Below are positions 20,000-32,159 of a DNA stretch of 64,000 nt, one piece after another. The stretch is taken from positions 932,720 through 996,719 of the forward strand of contig CACVBU010000732.1 of assembly GCA_902728285.1 (NCBI GenBank), written 5' to 3'. Origin of the DNA: Clytia hemisphaerica. Lineage: Eukaryota > Cnidaria > Hydrozoa > Leptothecata > Clytiidae. Positions within the stretch are counted from its first letter, which is position 1. Every line of letters starts with the position of its first letter. Both the position numbers and the translations under genes were made by a program. The notes below the pieces were generated by a model, which saw only the letters and a program-made list of their open reading frames with translations, was not told the DNA's origin and made no database searches.

Positions 20000-22690
20000 A
20001 ATATTACCAGCTGATATTACTCGTGTTATGCATAAGTGTTAAAATTGCTTTCAAAAAATACAGTCTAACACCCCATCTCCCTCGAATCAGAGCTCAAATC
20101 AGCCTTGTTTCGAATAAACGCCCCCTTCGATGGGGCATTTATTGAATTTTTTTTTTCAAAAAGGGGCGCGTTTATTCGAGGGGGCGTTTAACAGAAGGGG
20201 CGAAGACAGTAGATTCTCCATAACTCGAACACCCAATCCAAGAGGAATCGAAAATCGTTATATAGTTATGGAGAGTTCGAGTTGGGTAGAGAATTTGAAA
20301 TTTTCGCAATTTTTTTTCTCTAATTCATGGAATGAGTTGATGGAAATGAAATATTTGATAAAATATCTACTTTTTGTACGATAAGAAGAAGGCCAAAAAC
20401 ATATATTTTATCATCAACAATTTATTAACTGAGGAAAAAATCATCAATTACTGTTTGTTCACTACATGTTGTTTTTTTTATAAGCATAACGCTTATAAGC
20501 ATATGAAGGCTCAGATTTGCTGAATTCCTAAGCATAACATGAGCATATAAGTCAGCCTAAAATTATTTTTCAAGTAGTCATTTTCATCTGTTTAAAAAAG
20601 GTTTGGTAGAGGTCAAGTAAAAAATAAGACATTCCACTGCTCCCAAAATCTGAACAAATTTTTACAAAATTTCTGAAATTTCATTAAAAACTTGGCTCGA
20701 GGTGAATCGTAAGCATGATTCATAAGCATATGATAAGCATAAACTATGCCTGGATGCTTTGGGAACTTAAGCATACACGAGCCTGACCAAGGGGCATACA
20801 CTTGCTTATAAAAAAAAACATGTATTAATATCAATTTTTTGTTTAATGTTATTATTTAATTCCTTCAAGGAACCAGCATTGCTTCCCCGAATCGGGAGAA
20901 TAGGATTAAAATTTTAATCACAATATCAGAAAAATCGAGTTCTAGAGGAAATACTCCAAGAAGGGACCAAGAAAATCATTCGAGTTACGGAAGTTCGAGT
21001 ACGAGTAAGCAAGCCTTAACGTACAAGATGAAAAACTACAACTAAAGATCGCGAAAAAAAGTCCCAATTTTACTGGATAAACTTTCGCGAATAGGAAAAA
21101 TCAAATAATTTCGCGAGATAAACTTTCGCGAATGAATGATTTTAGATTTTTCGCGAGACAAACTTTCCCGAAAGGGTAAAATTCGCGAAATTCGCAAAGG
21201 TTTATCTTGCGAAAGTTAACCCGAATAAAGTACTCTTAAAATCAGAAAGACATTTGCAAACCTTTAATTTTTTTTTTTTTTTACAAAAAATTCAAAATAA
21301 GCCTTAAAAATTACTTAACCCAAGCCTTAAAAAGTACAATATGTAGAGCGAGTTGTACTTTTGTAGACAAAAGAGTTCATAATTTCAACTTTGGTTTTCA
21401 GTTATTTGGTATTTAATTGTTACATTGAAACAAAAATATTATTAAAATTACTTTTTCAAAGTAGTTTTATGCTCATTTTATTTCTAACTTGCAAAAATGG
21501 ATGAAAAATTGAACGAAAATGGAACCTTTTATCGATTTTTAAGCACTGTCGTGACATTGTTCGTAAGAAAAACCATCTTGGAAAATGCTCGCAGTATCAC
21601 TTTTTAATGGATTCAACTTACTTCGAAGATAGTTGTTTCATTGAAAGCCTAAAATGAGCCATAATATGTTTTTATTACCAGGCTTTATATCAAGCATTAA
21701 AAATTACAATGCAATCGTGTCAAGATAAGGCTAAATACAAAAGCTAGAAAAGACTCCATGGTAAAAATAACTACATTGTAGCCAAAACACAAGGTCTAAT
21801 CTCTATTAAAATGTATCGATTGAGAATTTAATTTCAGATTTAGGGGGTTCTAATATGGAAAAAATATTCAATTTTGACTGCATTTAAGTGTCATCATTTA
21901 TGACATAATTGTCAATAATGGCATAGATATGAAAAAAAGTTGGAATATTTTAACTTTATTCTGGTCGACAATCTATTAGCTCTGTATTAAAATCATTTTT
22001 CGGCACTTAAGAAACTTTTTGTGACCACAGAAAAGGCATTAATGCGTACAATGGTTCTTTTTAAGGCCTGTTTACTGGTAATACCTTATTGGTACTAATT
22101 TTAGCGCGTACCAATTTGTGCGCAGAGGCCCAAAAATGCGCAAAATTTGATACCTAAATTATGCACAGTCAGGAAGTGCAAGAAAATTAATACCACATTT
22201 TAAAAGAAAGTGGCATTTATCTTTAAAAAGTTCTTTATTTTTGTTTATATGCATAGAAAAGAGAGGCCTTTGGGCGCGAAAATTAATACCGATAATCCGA
22301 AGACAATTAGACTAGTAACTAGCCGTTGTATTTCGCTGCAGCCCCGCTGGAACACGCACACTACGTTCGCTGAATGCAGAAACCTCTCATTCCCGTGGCG
22401 TTTTTCTTAAAGCCGCGCGCATCACTTTATAAGCACATTTCCCGCGTTTTGTGTCTCAGGAAAACCAGACGCTTGCTAGTCTATAAGACAATTGGCTGCT
22501 GCACGAAAATCTTTTTTTCTTGATGCGCGAAAATTAGTACTATTAAGGTAGAGTAATTTAGGAAATTTTCACCGTGCCAACACATTTGCTCGTATTAAGG
22601 AGAGGTTTGAGTAAAGTTTTCATTCACCGAGTGGAAAAAATTCTAAAAATAGAATTGGTCGCAGAGATCTCGTGGACACTGTTTAATTTC
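20000..22690. other. Interior of the fold-back element: other repeats, no gene
   Basis: Contains an inverted AATAAACGCCCCC pair (20112-20190), AACTCGAA-type MITE ends at about 20220-20280 and 20980-21010, an ACATGT MITE (20464-20823) and a CGCGAAAGTTTATC-type block (about 21050-21235). The remaining ~1.4 kb (21240-22690) is AT-rich with no coding support. Confidence 0.55.
20464..20823. mobile_element. ACATGT MITE family, copy 1
   Basis: Ends ACATGTTGTTTTTTTTATAAGC and TGCTTATAAAAAAAAACATGT. The interior carries GCATA.GAAGGCTCAG and GAGCCTGACCA.GGGGCA. The same order occurs at 32021-32159 and 46144-46699. Confidence 0.7.
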
Positions 22691-22692
22691 CA

Positions 22693-23295
22693 TAATATGG
22701 GAATACGGGAATATGGGGAGACAGGGAATGTGGGGAGAAAGGGAATACGGGAATATGGGAATATGGGGAGACAGGGAATATGGGGAGACAGGGAATACGG
22801 GAATATGAAGAGACAGGGAATATGGGAATATGGGGAATATGGGAGTATTCGGAATATGGGAGTATGGGAATATGGGGAATATGGGAGTATTGAAATATGG
22901 GCAGAGAGGGAATATGGGAAGAGGGAATATGGGAATTTTGGGAGAGGGAATTTGGGGAGAAAGGGAATACGGGAATATGGGAATATGGGTAGAAAGGGAA
23001 TACGGGAATATGGGGAGAGAGGGAATATGGGAAGAGAGGGAATATGGGGAGAAATGGAATATGGGGATAGAGGGAATATGGGAAGAGAGGGAATATGGGG
23101 AGAAAGGGAATATGGGAATACGGGAATATGGGAATATGGGGAGAAAGGGAATATGGGGAGAGAGGGAATATGGGGAGAAGGGAATATGGGGAGAGAGGGA
23201 ATATGGGGAAAGAGGGACTATGGGGAATAAGAAAAATATGGGGAGAGAGGGAATATGGGGAAAGAGGGACTATGGGGAATAAGAAAAATACATAA
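22693..23295. repeat. GGGAATATGGG-type microsatellite (right arm)
   Basis: Reverse complement of the left-arm array. The long frames of 218 and 150 codons here encode only GNMGREGIWGE-like repeats and are not genes. Confidence 0.85.
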
Positions 23296-23537
23296 AAAGC
23301 ATTATCTCCTTAATCTAATATGCAAGATACATGGAGAACTGGCCCATTTTACAGACTAAATCTCTTTGAAAGAGGGACTGGGACTAGCGTCAAATTGAAG
23401 AGCCGACCATCAAATTGAAGGGTCGATTTGTCAAATTGACAAGCCGACTGTCAAATTGACAAGCCGACCATCAAATTGAAGGATCAATTCGTCATCCAAT
23501 TGAAAGGTCGAATTTTGTAAGGTATCTAACTTCATAG

Positions 23538-24399
23538 ATCAGGCTGATCCCGGGGGGGGGGGCACTCCAGGTAAGTGACCTACCGGACGTGCGGCCCTTA
23601 AGGGTAAGTTTTTTGGATTTTGGAAAGTGCACTGTAAGTAAGTAAGGGTTGATTTGTGAGCAAGTGGGAAAAAGTGCACTGTAAGGGTGTAAAATTTGAG
23701 AAAATACCAAATTTTGAGGTAAAATTTGAGAAAATACCAAATTTTGAGGTAAAATTTGAGAAATTTCAAAAAATTTTGCCCTGAAAATGGCAAAAAATTT
23801 CGAAAAATTGACGGTCGTTTTCAAAATCGAGTGCCCCCTAATCACTTTTGGCCTGTGGACTTTTCCCGCCATTTTACCATGCCTTGTGCTTCTCCATTGA
23901 ACTCAAATGTGGAGCAGTATCTTGAAGAATTTCGAATCTCACTAAAAGGCACTAGGGGGATAAACGCGTTTCACTTAACTCTGTAAAGTATGAAGAATAT
24001 ACTCCATAAGGGTAATTTCCTTGATACGCTGGCTATTTGTTTCATGTAATTTTACAAGAAGTCAGTCAGGTAGTTGGTCTAAAGCAGCCTCCATTCTTCA
24101 TTCTTCCTAAATCTTCCCAGTTAAAAGGTATGTATTTTTATTTATTCTCAATGCTCTTGATCATAAGTCTGCTAGTTTTGTATATTCGTTCTATGTACCG
24201 GTAGCTAGTGAACCCCGTCTCCATCATGGATATCAGTTAGGGAAACCATCCAGGATCCTGCCATTCTATCAGCCAGCAAAAACTTAAATGACACTTTTAA
24301 ACTTAAGTTTCTTACCATTTTCCATCGAAAACAATCGAAAACATTACTACTTCCCAAAGCCGGAGACCAAAGCAAATGATCTTTCTTGATGAGGGCGCC
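23538..24399. other. No gene seen
   Basis: A G run near 23555, a three-unit tandem repeat of AAATTTGAG..AAATACCAAATTTTGAGGTA (about 23690-23765) and unremarkable sequence beyond. No exon supported. Confidence 0.4.
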
Positions 24400-24407
24400 C
24401 TTTTAGA

Positions 24408-26879
24408 ACGACCCTGCCGGTGCACCCGACAGTCGGGTGCTGTCGGGTGTTTTGTCGGGTGCTGGAATTTCTAAATTTGCGAAAACACCCGACAAATAGT
24501 GCACCCGACAGTCGGGTGCTAAAAATTCCTAACTTAGTGAGAACACCCGACAATCAACACCCGACACCGCCTGATGGGCATTTGGCGGATTTACGCCCTT
24601 TACTATTTCCCGCCATCTTTTCCGATGCCGTGGGGCGTCAGTCAAATGATATGAACATCATCGGCCCTTATAAAGCACTATTTCTCGTCACCGGCGGAAA
24701 AGGGCCGGCGTGTAAATTGGATCAGCGATGGGTTTAATAGAGATCTTCGAGTCCTAATCGGTGAAGGTGAAAAAAGTTTCGGGGGCAGGAAAGTGACGAA
24801 AATTCTGAGGTAGAGAAAAATAAGCTTCGGCGTAATAATAAGGGCAATTATCACCCAAACTCGAACCCAGTCCCTTAGTTTGCTTTTTTAATTTATCATT
24901 CTGATATAGCGCTCTTTTATCCGTGGAACGATTGTATCGCGTCCATAAGTAAAATTAAAAAGTGCGATATGCAAGTGGCTCTGGGTACGAGTTTGGGCGC
25001 AACTTCGTCCCGTGTAACCTAGGTTTTTTTTACGTTACTAACTACTGATCGATACGATTGAAACGCCATACCTGACATTAACCTTTACCTCTCTCATTTC
25101 AACTTAATCTCGATATCATTCTTTTTATTTAGAGTCGCAAATAAGAGAAAATGAATCAAATAGCGATACAGGTGATCACTTTTAATTTGATATTTACATT
25201 TTAGTCGCAAAAAAATTGCCGTGTCTTTCTTTTGATTCTCTACTTTGATCATATCAATGTTTCGATATTCTTAAATTCCAGCCTGCACTCGATGGTCAAT
25301 CTATTTCTCCGTGTTTAGGTTTGAGGCATGACATCCCACCCACTCGTTTTTTTCTCTTCTTTTCTTCGTTTTTTAGACATTCTGATGATGACAAAACACA
25401 CGGACGTACTGGTTTATCCAGGTAAGACGTTAATTACCTTTAATATCATGATATAAATAGCTCGATCTCATCTGATATTTAGTTTCAAAATGACGTAATG
25501 TCCATGGCGTTCTAAATGGCCTGTGGAGATGCGTAATTCCGGAGAGAGGAATGGTTTTTTTTAAATTAGTTACTCTATGGATACTTTTAAAAATATTTTA
25601 TCAGGCTTATAATCTCAGACATAATGTGCAATGGATATTAAAGCTGTGGATGGACAAGAGATTCAAAATCGTGAAGGGTGGTAGTCTATTAATAAATCTT
25701 TCTACTTTCTATCTCCTTCAGAAAGAAAACAGAGGGAATGCATTGATGATCAAATGGCCTTATATATAATTTATTATTTTACATATTTTTAATTGTATGT
25801 ATTTCAAAGATTGTCTGTAAGATTATGTTCAGACGTTACGGTCTCGTATCATTCCGGTATGGTTTCCGTGAGTGTTTCCACGATAGTGTTCATATTGGTT
25901 TCGGAGTGTTTCGGAGCAAGAAAACGGAGCAGTTCTGTTCCGATGAAAATAGTGGAGCGAAACCGTTCCGATCTGCTTTGCTTTGTAACGTCTTCTCATT
26001 TTCTTTTTTTCAAATTTTGGCGTTATTCACACTTGTTTCAGAACCGTTTCGTTTTGGAACGATACGGAACCGTGACGTCTAGAACATGGTCTATATTATA
26101 AAAAGGTTGTTGTCCAATTTTCTTCTTTTGAGCAACACACACGTTGTCCCCAGCCATCCAAACAGTTTGTATGTACCGTACGTATGTATGCAATGGTTGT
26201 ATAAGAATAGTGGGTGTACGCTAAAAAGATAGAACAAAAAATTCGGCATACAAGTAGCTTTTCGGTACAAAATGAAAACCCAGGTGATATATAGCGTCCA
26301 GTTGACGAAGTTTCTCAATCAGCTCAGATAGATTGAACGTCATTTAAGAGTTTAATGACACACGCGATTTTCAGGTAGGTAGAAGAGGGAAAACCTACCT
26401 AGATAAACTTAATACCCAGAATGGATTTTTGCCTACCTAAGTACTAGTGAAGGTTGCGTTGATTTGGTGACTCATTGATGAAACATCTCTATTTGTCTTC
26501 ATCGTTGTGTCGTTGTTTTACAAGTCGCTCATCACGCATGAATGAATAAGAAGAAAAAAAACGTTAATCCGTGAACTTCTCCCAAGAACATCAAAACCCG
26601 AGAATCAGAAATCACATTTTTTAACTAAAGAGATTGGTTTGACGAAAGAGTAATTTCGTCAAAAACGCCGCGCGCCCACTACGGGCGGGGTGGCGGTAGT
26701 AAAAAGAACCCGTTTTTCCGCCCTTCGGAAATCGCCACCCACCCGTTATATGTCGGGTGCTGTTAAGAGCGTCAAAGATATAGCACCCGACAAAGTGCAC
26801 CCGACTGTCGGGTGTTAAAATTTCTAACTTCAAGCACCCGACAACAGCACCCGACTGTCGGGTGCACCGGCAGGGTCGT
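24408..26879. mobile_element. Non-autonomous DNA transposon with 8 bp TSD and CACCCGAC arrays
   Basis: The termini ACGACCCTGCCGGTGCACCC (24408) and the exact complement (ending 26879) are flanked by CTTTTAGA on both sides (24400-24407 and 26880-26887), a perfect 8 bp target duplication. The first ~160 bp hold nine copies of CACCCGAC or its complement GTCGGGTG, and the last ~130 bp hold seven. Arrays of this kind resemble transposase-binding sites in hAT and P-like elements, and 8 bp duplications fit those groups, but the terminal bases are not the hAT consensus. The ~2.2 kb interior shows no transposase and no other gene, so the element depends on a helper elsewhere. Confidence 0.88.
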
Positions 26880-26887
26880 CTTTTAGA

Positions 26888-28155
26888 TCTATTGTTAACT
26901 CATTTAAAATGGTGGACAGAGTTGCGGAATGACGAAGGTGCCCGCTGGCTTCGAGGGTGGTAACGCCAAAACGCCCAATATGACCAGCCAACAGAAGGCG
27001 AGTTTGTTGCTGCGCGAGTTACGTCATGCACTCCACCGTAGCGAAAGCGCGAATGACATTTCACAATTATAAGAATATCTTATGGGCTTAATTCTTATTT
27101 GACTTTGAGAGCTTCATGGAAGATGAAGAAGTATAAAGATGAAAAATGCGCTGGTTAATTTTTTTAAATAGGTCTGTTCTATCATTGTTGAAAGTTGAAG
27201 AAATTTCTACCGACGCATAATTTTTTTACAGCCAATTAAAGGCACAGTCTGCTTATACTTACTATGTTTGCTATATCTAGGCAACAAACGGTAAAAAAAG
27301 ACACAAACACAATTTTTTTATGAGAGTGGTTATGATTTTTTTGATTGCGGCCGCGTACAGGAACTCGCCAAATGTTCCTAACTGGATATGATGGTCAATC
27401 ATTATGGTATCCCCACGCCCGTTGCCGTTTGGTTCAGTTTTAGAGTTTTCAGAGAGCATGTCATGGGCTCCCCCCGGAAAAATTATACCATTGAAATCCT
27501 GCCCTTAAACTTTGTTTACCCACCTAGAAAGGCTGCTCAAAACCAGAAAAAGTAACAAAATTGGCCATTTTTCAGTCGTCAGTGATTTTTCCCCCTGAGA
27601 CCAGAAAATTAGGCTGCAATAAAAAATATGTGTTGTGTTCGGGTCGGTCGTTCGACTGACTGTTTATTTCCGCTTTGGAAAGTCGGTAAAATCGTCAGGT
27701 TATTTTGGGCGCTGTTCGCAGGTTCGGATCTTTCCCATAATGGCAGGCACGGGCGAACGGAGCATGTCTTTGAATCATTATTTTTTGTTTACTTAAACCC
27801 ACATTGAGTCTCGTTCAAGTTTTTTCATGTACCCTTATTGAAATTTTCATGTCAAAATTCAGCAATACGGTAGGGCCAATACCCTCAGGGCCGAAAATAA
27901 GGGCAGCTTTAAAGGTTAATACATGCGCGTGCACATTTAGTTTGGCAAATTAAAGATGGCGGCATAATGATTGCCGACTTGATTCATTGGGATTTACTAG
28001 ATCTTTAAAAATCCGACAACATTTACTACTGACCGACTGACCGACTGGATTTGAAGATGTTTTAGGACCCGAATGGAACATATTTTTGATTGTCGCCTTA
28101 TCAAAAATTTGCCCCTGCCCTTGAAACTGATACACATTCCACGTGCGTTTGGTTT
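26888..28155. other. No gene seen
   Basis: Intergenic sequence, in places GC-richer (26935-27060, 27620-27750) without recognisable proteins. Short minus-strand frames at 27277-27459 and 27950-28192 have no domain or splice support. Confidence 0.4.
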
Positions 28156-28156
28156 G

Positions 28157-29027
28157 CGACGGGTACAAAATGCATAAAACATAATCAGTCAACTGATGTT
28201 GTTTTTTCTGAAAGCTAGATTTCCTAGTGTGACTAACTGATAATGCATAATGTATAATAGTATTGCGTAATTTACAGAACTATTTTATATTTTCTAAAAC
28301 TCTCCTTTGTAGAGGCTAAAACCGCGAAATCCTCTTTATACTATAGAAGAGTTTCTTAAGTAAACATTCCAATCAGAGGGATTTCCCCAGACATGATATT
28401 TACTTTTTGAATCCGAACGAAAGAGAAAACATTCGAATCATAACAAGAAAGGGTGTTCCTAAGCATAAATAATAAGAAGATGCAACAGATCAGAAAGGTT
28501 TTTCCCCTTCTTCTTTCTCAAAAAAAAGGTAAAAAGGTAAACACATAAACATTCGACTGTAAAAAGATTTGAAGTATATTTTCTTTGATCTAGCCAGCTG
28601 ATCTAGCTGGATATTGGCTTATCTTAGCTTACAAAAGATTTGTAAGAGGGAAAACCGGTTGAAATTTATTAGCAATTGTTCGAAAAGATCTCTGAGAAAA
28701 CCCAGAATAAAGATCTTGCTATAGAAAAGTAAAATACGGAGGAGATATTTTTGTGTTTTTTCTACACTATACTATGTTATGTAAAAAACAACTATGAAAC
28801 TCAAAATGGCAACAAGCATTTTCAGTCGATCATGAATCTTCTTCATCATCCAAAATTCAAATTTACAGCTTTCTAACCTTTATTTTCTGGTAGAAAATGG
28901 TATATTTGTTTTGTTGAAAGTATTATCTTTTAAATTATCCTTGTTATAGCCTCTGAAATTGACATTTTTTCAAATATTATGCATTATGCAATATGCATTA
29001 TGTTTTATGCATTATGTACCGTCGGTT
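28157..29027. mobile_element. Possible ~870 bp inverted-repeat element
   Basis: CGACGGGTACAAAATGCATA at 28157 is matched in inverted form by TATGCATTATGTACCGTCG near 29005-29025. ATGCATAATG words recur just inside both ends. The interior is AT-rich and non-coding. Confidence 0.45.
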
Positions 29028-30240
29028 TGGTTTGGGAAGGCAAAAAACGAACGCGAACTACCCATGTCTAAACTTTTCAATATATCTCCAGAACTAACAG
29101 ATTTTTTGAAATTCTGTAAAAAAGGTCCAAGTTCCTGAATAGTTTTACTATGTTCTGTAAAAAAATGATAACCATCAGTCAAATACTCGTTCATCTATTT
29201 AAGATTGAAGACAAAAATTTGCGAAGAAAAATAAAACTTGAGCACAAAAAATGCTTTTTTAAACACTTTTTTCCACTGAAAAACAAATAACTTTTATAGA
29301 CTTACCTTCCCCAAACAATGAAGAAGCCTCTACTAATTAATGTAAATGAGATAAGATAAGATAAAACTTTAAAGTCAACCAGAATTTACAACCTTTCATC
29401 CAAAGCAAAAGACGTGCTTTTCTGGCCGCCATCTAGTTTTAGAATGAGAATTATTTTTTATTCCAGTTCCCACGGTCTTTTTTTCATCCAATCAGATCGT
29501 GCGATCTCACTTTCGCTTTCTCTAGTCCAATAAGACTGCGGGATTTGAGTCATGTGACATCTCTATTGAAAAACCCGCGCATAATAAAATAGAAATACAG
29601 GGGGTCACACTACTGGCTACAGGAACTGAAAGCAAGCAATTAAGGCCAATATTTTTGGTTTTTCTGAAGGACAAAAGGTATAGGAAGCTTTACCGAAGGA
29701 GGGATAAGGCTGGGACTATCTATTTAAAAGATATGGACAAAAAAGGCACTTTTTTGGGTGATAATTAAGATTTTAGTTAGAAACTTTAATTCTCTTACCC
29801 CCCGTCTCAGGCCCCCCTGATATGAGCAAGGGAACCATGTTGGCCACTCCTACTGAAAATTTCAGATCAAAACAAACAAGGAATTAAATTGGAAAAAGCT
29901 GGTTTTTGATTGTTTCTGATTCTAGAGTGCTACCGTGAGATCCGATAACTTGCATCATTGGAAGCTAACATGCATAGCCCTCAAATGAATGGCCTAGCTG
30001 GTCATTAGAATAGTTAAATCATAACAAACTTGATTTACAAAATTTGTGGGTGGTAATATGTTTATCTCCTAATCATAATTGATATCATGCATAATTATGT
30101 TTAATATCATTAAATTTGAGGTTACAAGTTCAGCAGCCATCGAGAAACGCCTGACAGTTATTCACACTAGCATCCCGCAGAAACTTGTATCAAAGATTGA
30201 TGCTGCAAATTATCAAACTTTATAATTCAAAAAGACATAT
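29028..30240. other. No gene seen; solo MITE end
   Basis: The only recognisable item is 29931-29995, a diverged copy of the end of the MITE at 11444 (TACCGTGAGATCCGATAAC, then AAGCTAACATGCATAGCC). No exon supported. Confidence 0.4.
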
Positions 30241-30514
30241 TCTCGGGTACCTAATAGCCGGGGGGATTGGAATAAGCAGGGGGGGGTTGGAAAAAATCTC
30301 AAAACTTAATAAGCGGGGGGGGGGTTGGAATAGAAATGTCCTGGGTGGAAAATTTTTGAAAAGGAGGTTAATACAGCTGAATTAGGACAAAAGAGGGAAC
30401 TTTCAAAAACATTTCCCTAAAAAATTAACAAGCGGGGGGTTGGAATAAGAATGTCCTGGGTGGAAAATTTTTGAAAAATTAATTAGCAGGGGGACGGCTA
30501 TTAGGTACCCGAGA
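30241..30514. mobile_element. MITE with TCTCGGGTACCTAATAGCC ends (274 bp)
   Basis: The ends TCTCGGGTACCTAATAGCCG and the exact complement frame a G-rich interior with two direct copies of GAATGTCCTGGGTGGAAAAT-type sequence. Confidence 0.7.
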
Positions 30515-31600
30515 GTAGCTACAAAACCTTTTAGAAATCTGTTCTTTGAAGATATATTCTGTTTTGATGAGGAAAGAGTACACACATCAAACTTTCAAAA
30601 CACAAAAATTGAAAGCTGTAATTATGAGGTTCTACTCTCTGCCCTGTGCAAGAAAATATTAAAGCCCCCGTTTTGATTTAAAAGGTCTAGTACAACATGC
30701 TGATAAAAAGAAATATTTTGTCGCTATAAATCAAGGGGTTCAATGTTTTGATTTGAATTATGACATCATTTTGCCATGCTATTCCCAGAAGAATTCTCAT
30801 AGTTTTTATATTTTTATTCATATACAGGGTGGGCAAAAGAATATGGCCAGACAAAAAAAGGTTCACTTTCACTTTCATGAACACTTGTGGAGCTATCTGA
30901 TTATTTAGTTTTAATTGAATGAATCTTTGTTTGTATGGAAAATGTCTTTTTCACACCTCGAAGATGAAGTAAAAACTTCCCCAACTTGACAAGAAATCTG
31001 TGACAAAAATATCTGAAAAAAACCATGATGATAAACTTATCTTTGACCAGAGTATTGTTAGTTAAGAAAGAAAAAACTGCCACTTCAAACACCAGGTTTC
31101 TTCCTCTTTTTAAGGGACTTTCTTGTGAGTTTATAGATTTCTATTAGTAGTGGAGAAACCCTTAAGGATCTGTAGCATCTTTTGTGGGATGCAACTACAT
31201 GTGATTGTATGTTTCAAAAGTAGATAGGATTATGAGACTTTTTAGGGTGGGTGCCCGCAAATTAGGCCTGACAAAAGGTCTTACTGCCAAAAAACGACAC
31301 TGTAAGAATAACTCCCCCAAAAGAGGCAAAAGATTTTAAGATCTTTAATTTTTAAACTAAAATGATATACTTTTATGCTCAGAATTTCATGCTCTATCTG
31401 ATGGTATCAATCATTTTATTGATATTTGAATGAACCATACAGCACCATAACAAAATATTCTCAAAATTCTCAAAGCTTAGATTAACGACTTAAAGTCTTT
31501 CAAAAGTGTTAAAAGTAATTAATTTTTTTACGACATTTAACTATCCTTTTGGGAAGTTTAAGCCGGAAAATTAAGGTTGCAAGATTGATGATGCTAAGCT
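30515..31600. other. No gene; possible left part of a mariner-like relic
   Basis: At 30825 the sequence ATACAGGGTGGGCAAAAGAA resembles a mariner/IS630-type terminal repeat and may mark the left end of the element whose transposase scrap is at 31609. The sequence between them has decayed beyond recognition. Confidence 0.3.
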
Positions 31601-31608
31601 TAAAGAAC

Positions 31609-31715
31609 TTTGACGGGTTCCCTGGAAGATTAATCAGCAAAAATGGAGATTGGGCTTGGCCCCCAAGATCACCAGATCTAACGATCTGCAACTTCTTTCC
31701 TTGGGGCCACCTGAA
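31609..31715 (+). pseudogene. Mariner/IS630-type transposase fragment
   Basis: The frame reads FPGRLISKNGDWAWPPRSPD then LTICNFFPWGHLK. This matches the highly conserved end of the DDE core in Tc1/mariner-related transposases (family pattern: WPPRSPDLTPxDFFLWGxLK), which carries the second Asp. Flanking frame quality is poor and the remaining domain is absent, so it is a relic. Confidence 0.75.
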
Positions 31716-32020
31716 GCATCCAATTGTATTGCTTCTAAGGGTTGTACTTTTCCAAATGAATAAAAACCAGAACATTCACATTCCCAAATCCTGTTGATTT
31801 GGATAAAAGAAATTGATTGATCGCCGAGTTTGCCTTTTCTCTTTACAGGAAACAGTTACTCTCCAAACCCTTATACTTTTTTCGAAACAAACACACGTTG
31901 TTGGGCCCAAGGAAAAAGCTACAGATCCTAAGGGTTTGCTCCTTACTATTATTGTTGTAGCTTTGAAAAATCTGCATAACTACAGTGGCGTGATAAACTT
32001 CTTTTGTTTTGGATCTAATT

Positions 32021-32159
32021 ACATGTTTTTTTGGCATGTAACGTTTATAACCATATGCAGGCTCAGTTTTTTGTACTTAAACCATGGCTCTTTTGTTTAA
32101 ACTAAGCATAATTTGTGCCTGGTATAGGGGTAGACACTTGCTTATTAAAAGTAACATGT
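32021..32159. mobile_element. ACATGT MITE family, copy 2 (short)
   Basis: ACATGTTTTTTTGGCATGTAACG at the left and CACTTGCTTATTAAAAGTAACATGT at the right. The interior ATGCAGGCTCAG and GTGCCTGGTATAGGGGTAGAC match copies 1 and 3. Confidence 0.6.

Larger units (their letters stand above)
19123..23537. mobile_element. Fold-back element with minisatellite arms (~4.4 kb)
   Basis: The ends are exact inverted copies starting CTATGAAGTTAGATACC at 19123 and ending with the complement at 23537. Going inward, both arms contain the same layers in mirror order: a 21 bp minisatellite, a ~105 bp spacer with AGTCCCTCTTTCAAAGAG and GATTAAGGAGATAATGC, then a long CCCATATTCCC-type microsatellite. Arms run about 19123-19985 and 22693-23537, with ~2.7 kb between. 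No transposase is visible inside, only other repeats. I find no clear target duplication. Structurally it resembles fold-back transposons such as Drosophila FB or Galileo, which have tandem-repeat arms; homology is not implied. Confidence 0.75.

Noticed and set aside
22574-23230. 218-codon open frame on the plus strand
   Set aside because: It is almost wholly GNMGREGIWGE-like repetition produced by the GGGAATATGGG microsatellite in the right arm of the fold-back element; other frames of the same array are open too.
24423-24565. CRISPR-like array of short repeats
   Set aside because: The 8 bp CACCCGAC units are too short, occur in both orientations with irregular spacing and lie in the inverted ends of a transposon in a eukaryotic genome.
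25793-26101. 102-codon open frame inside the 2.5 kb element as a transposase
   Set aside because: No catalytic or DNA-binding motif, and two frames overlap with similar length; treated as non-coding interior.
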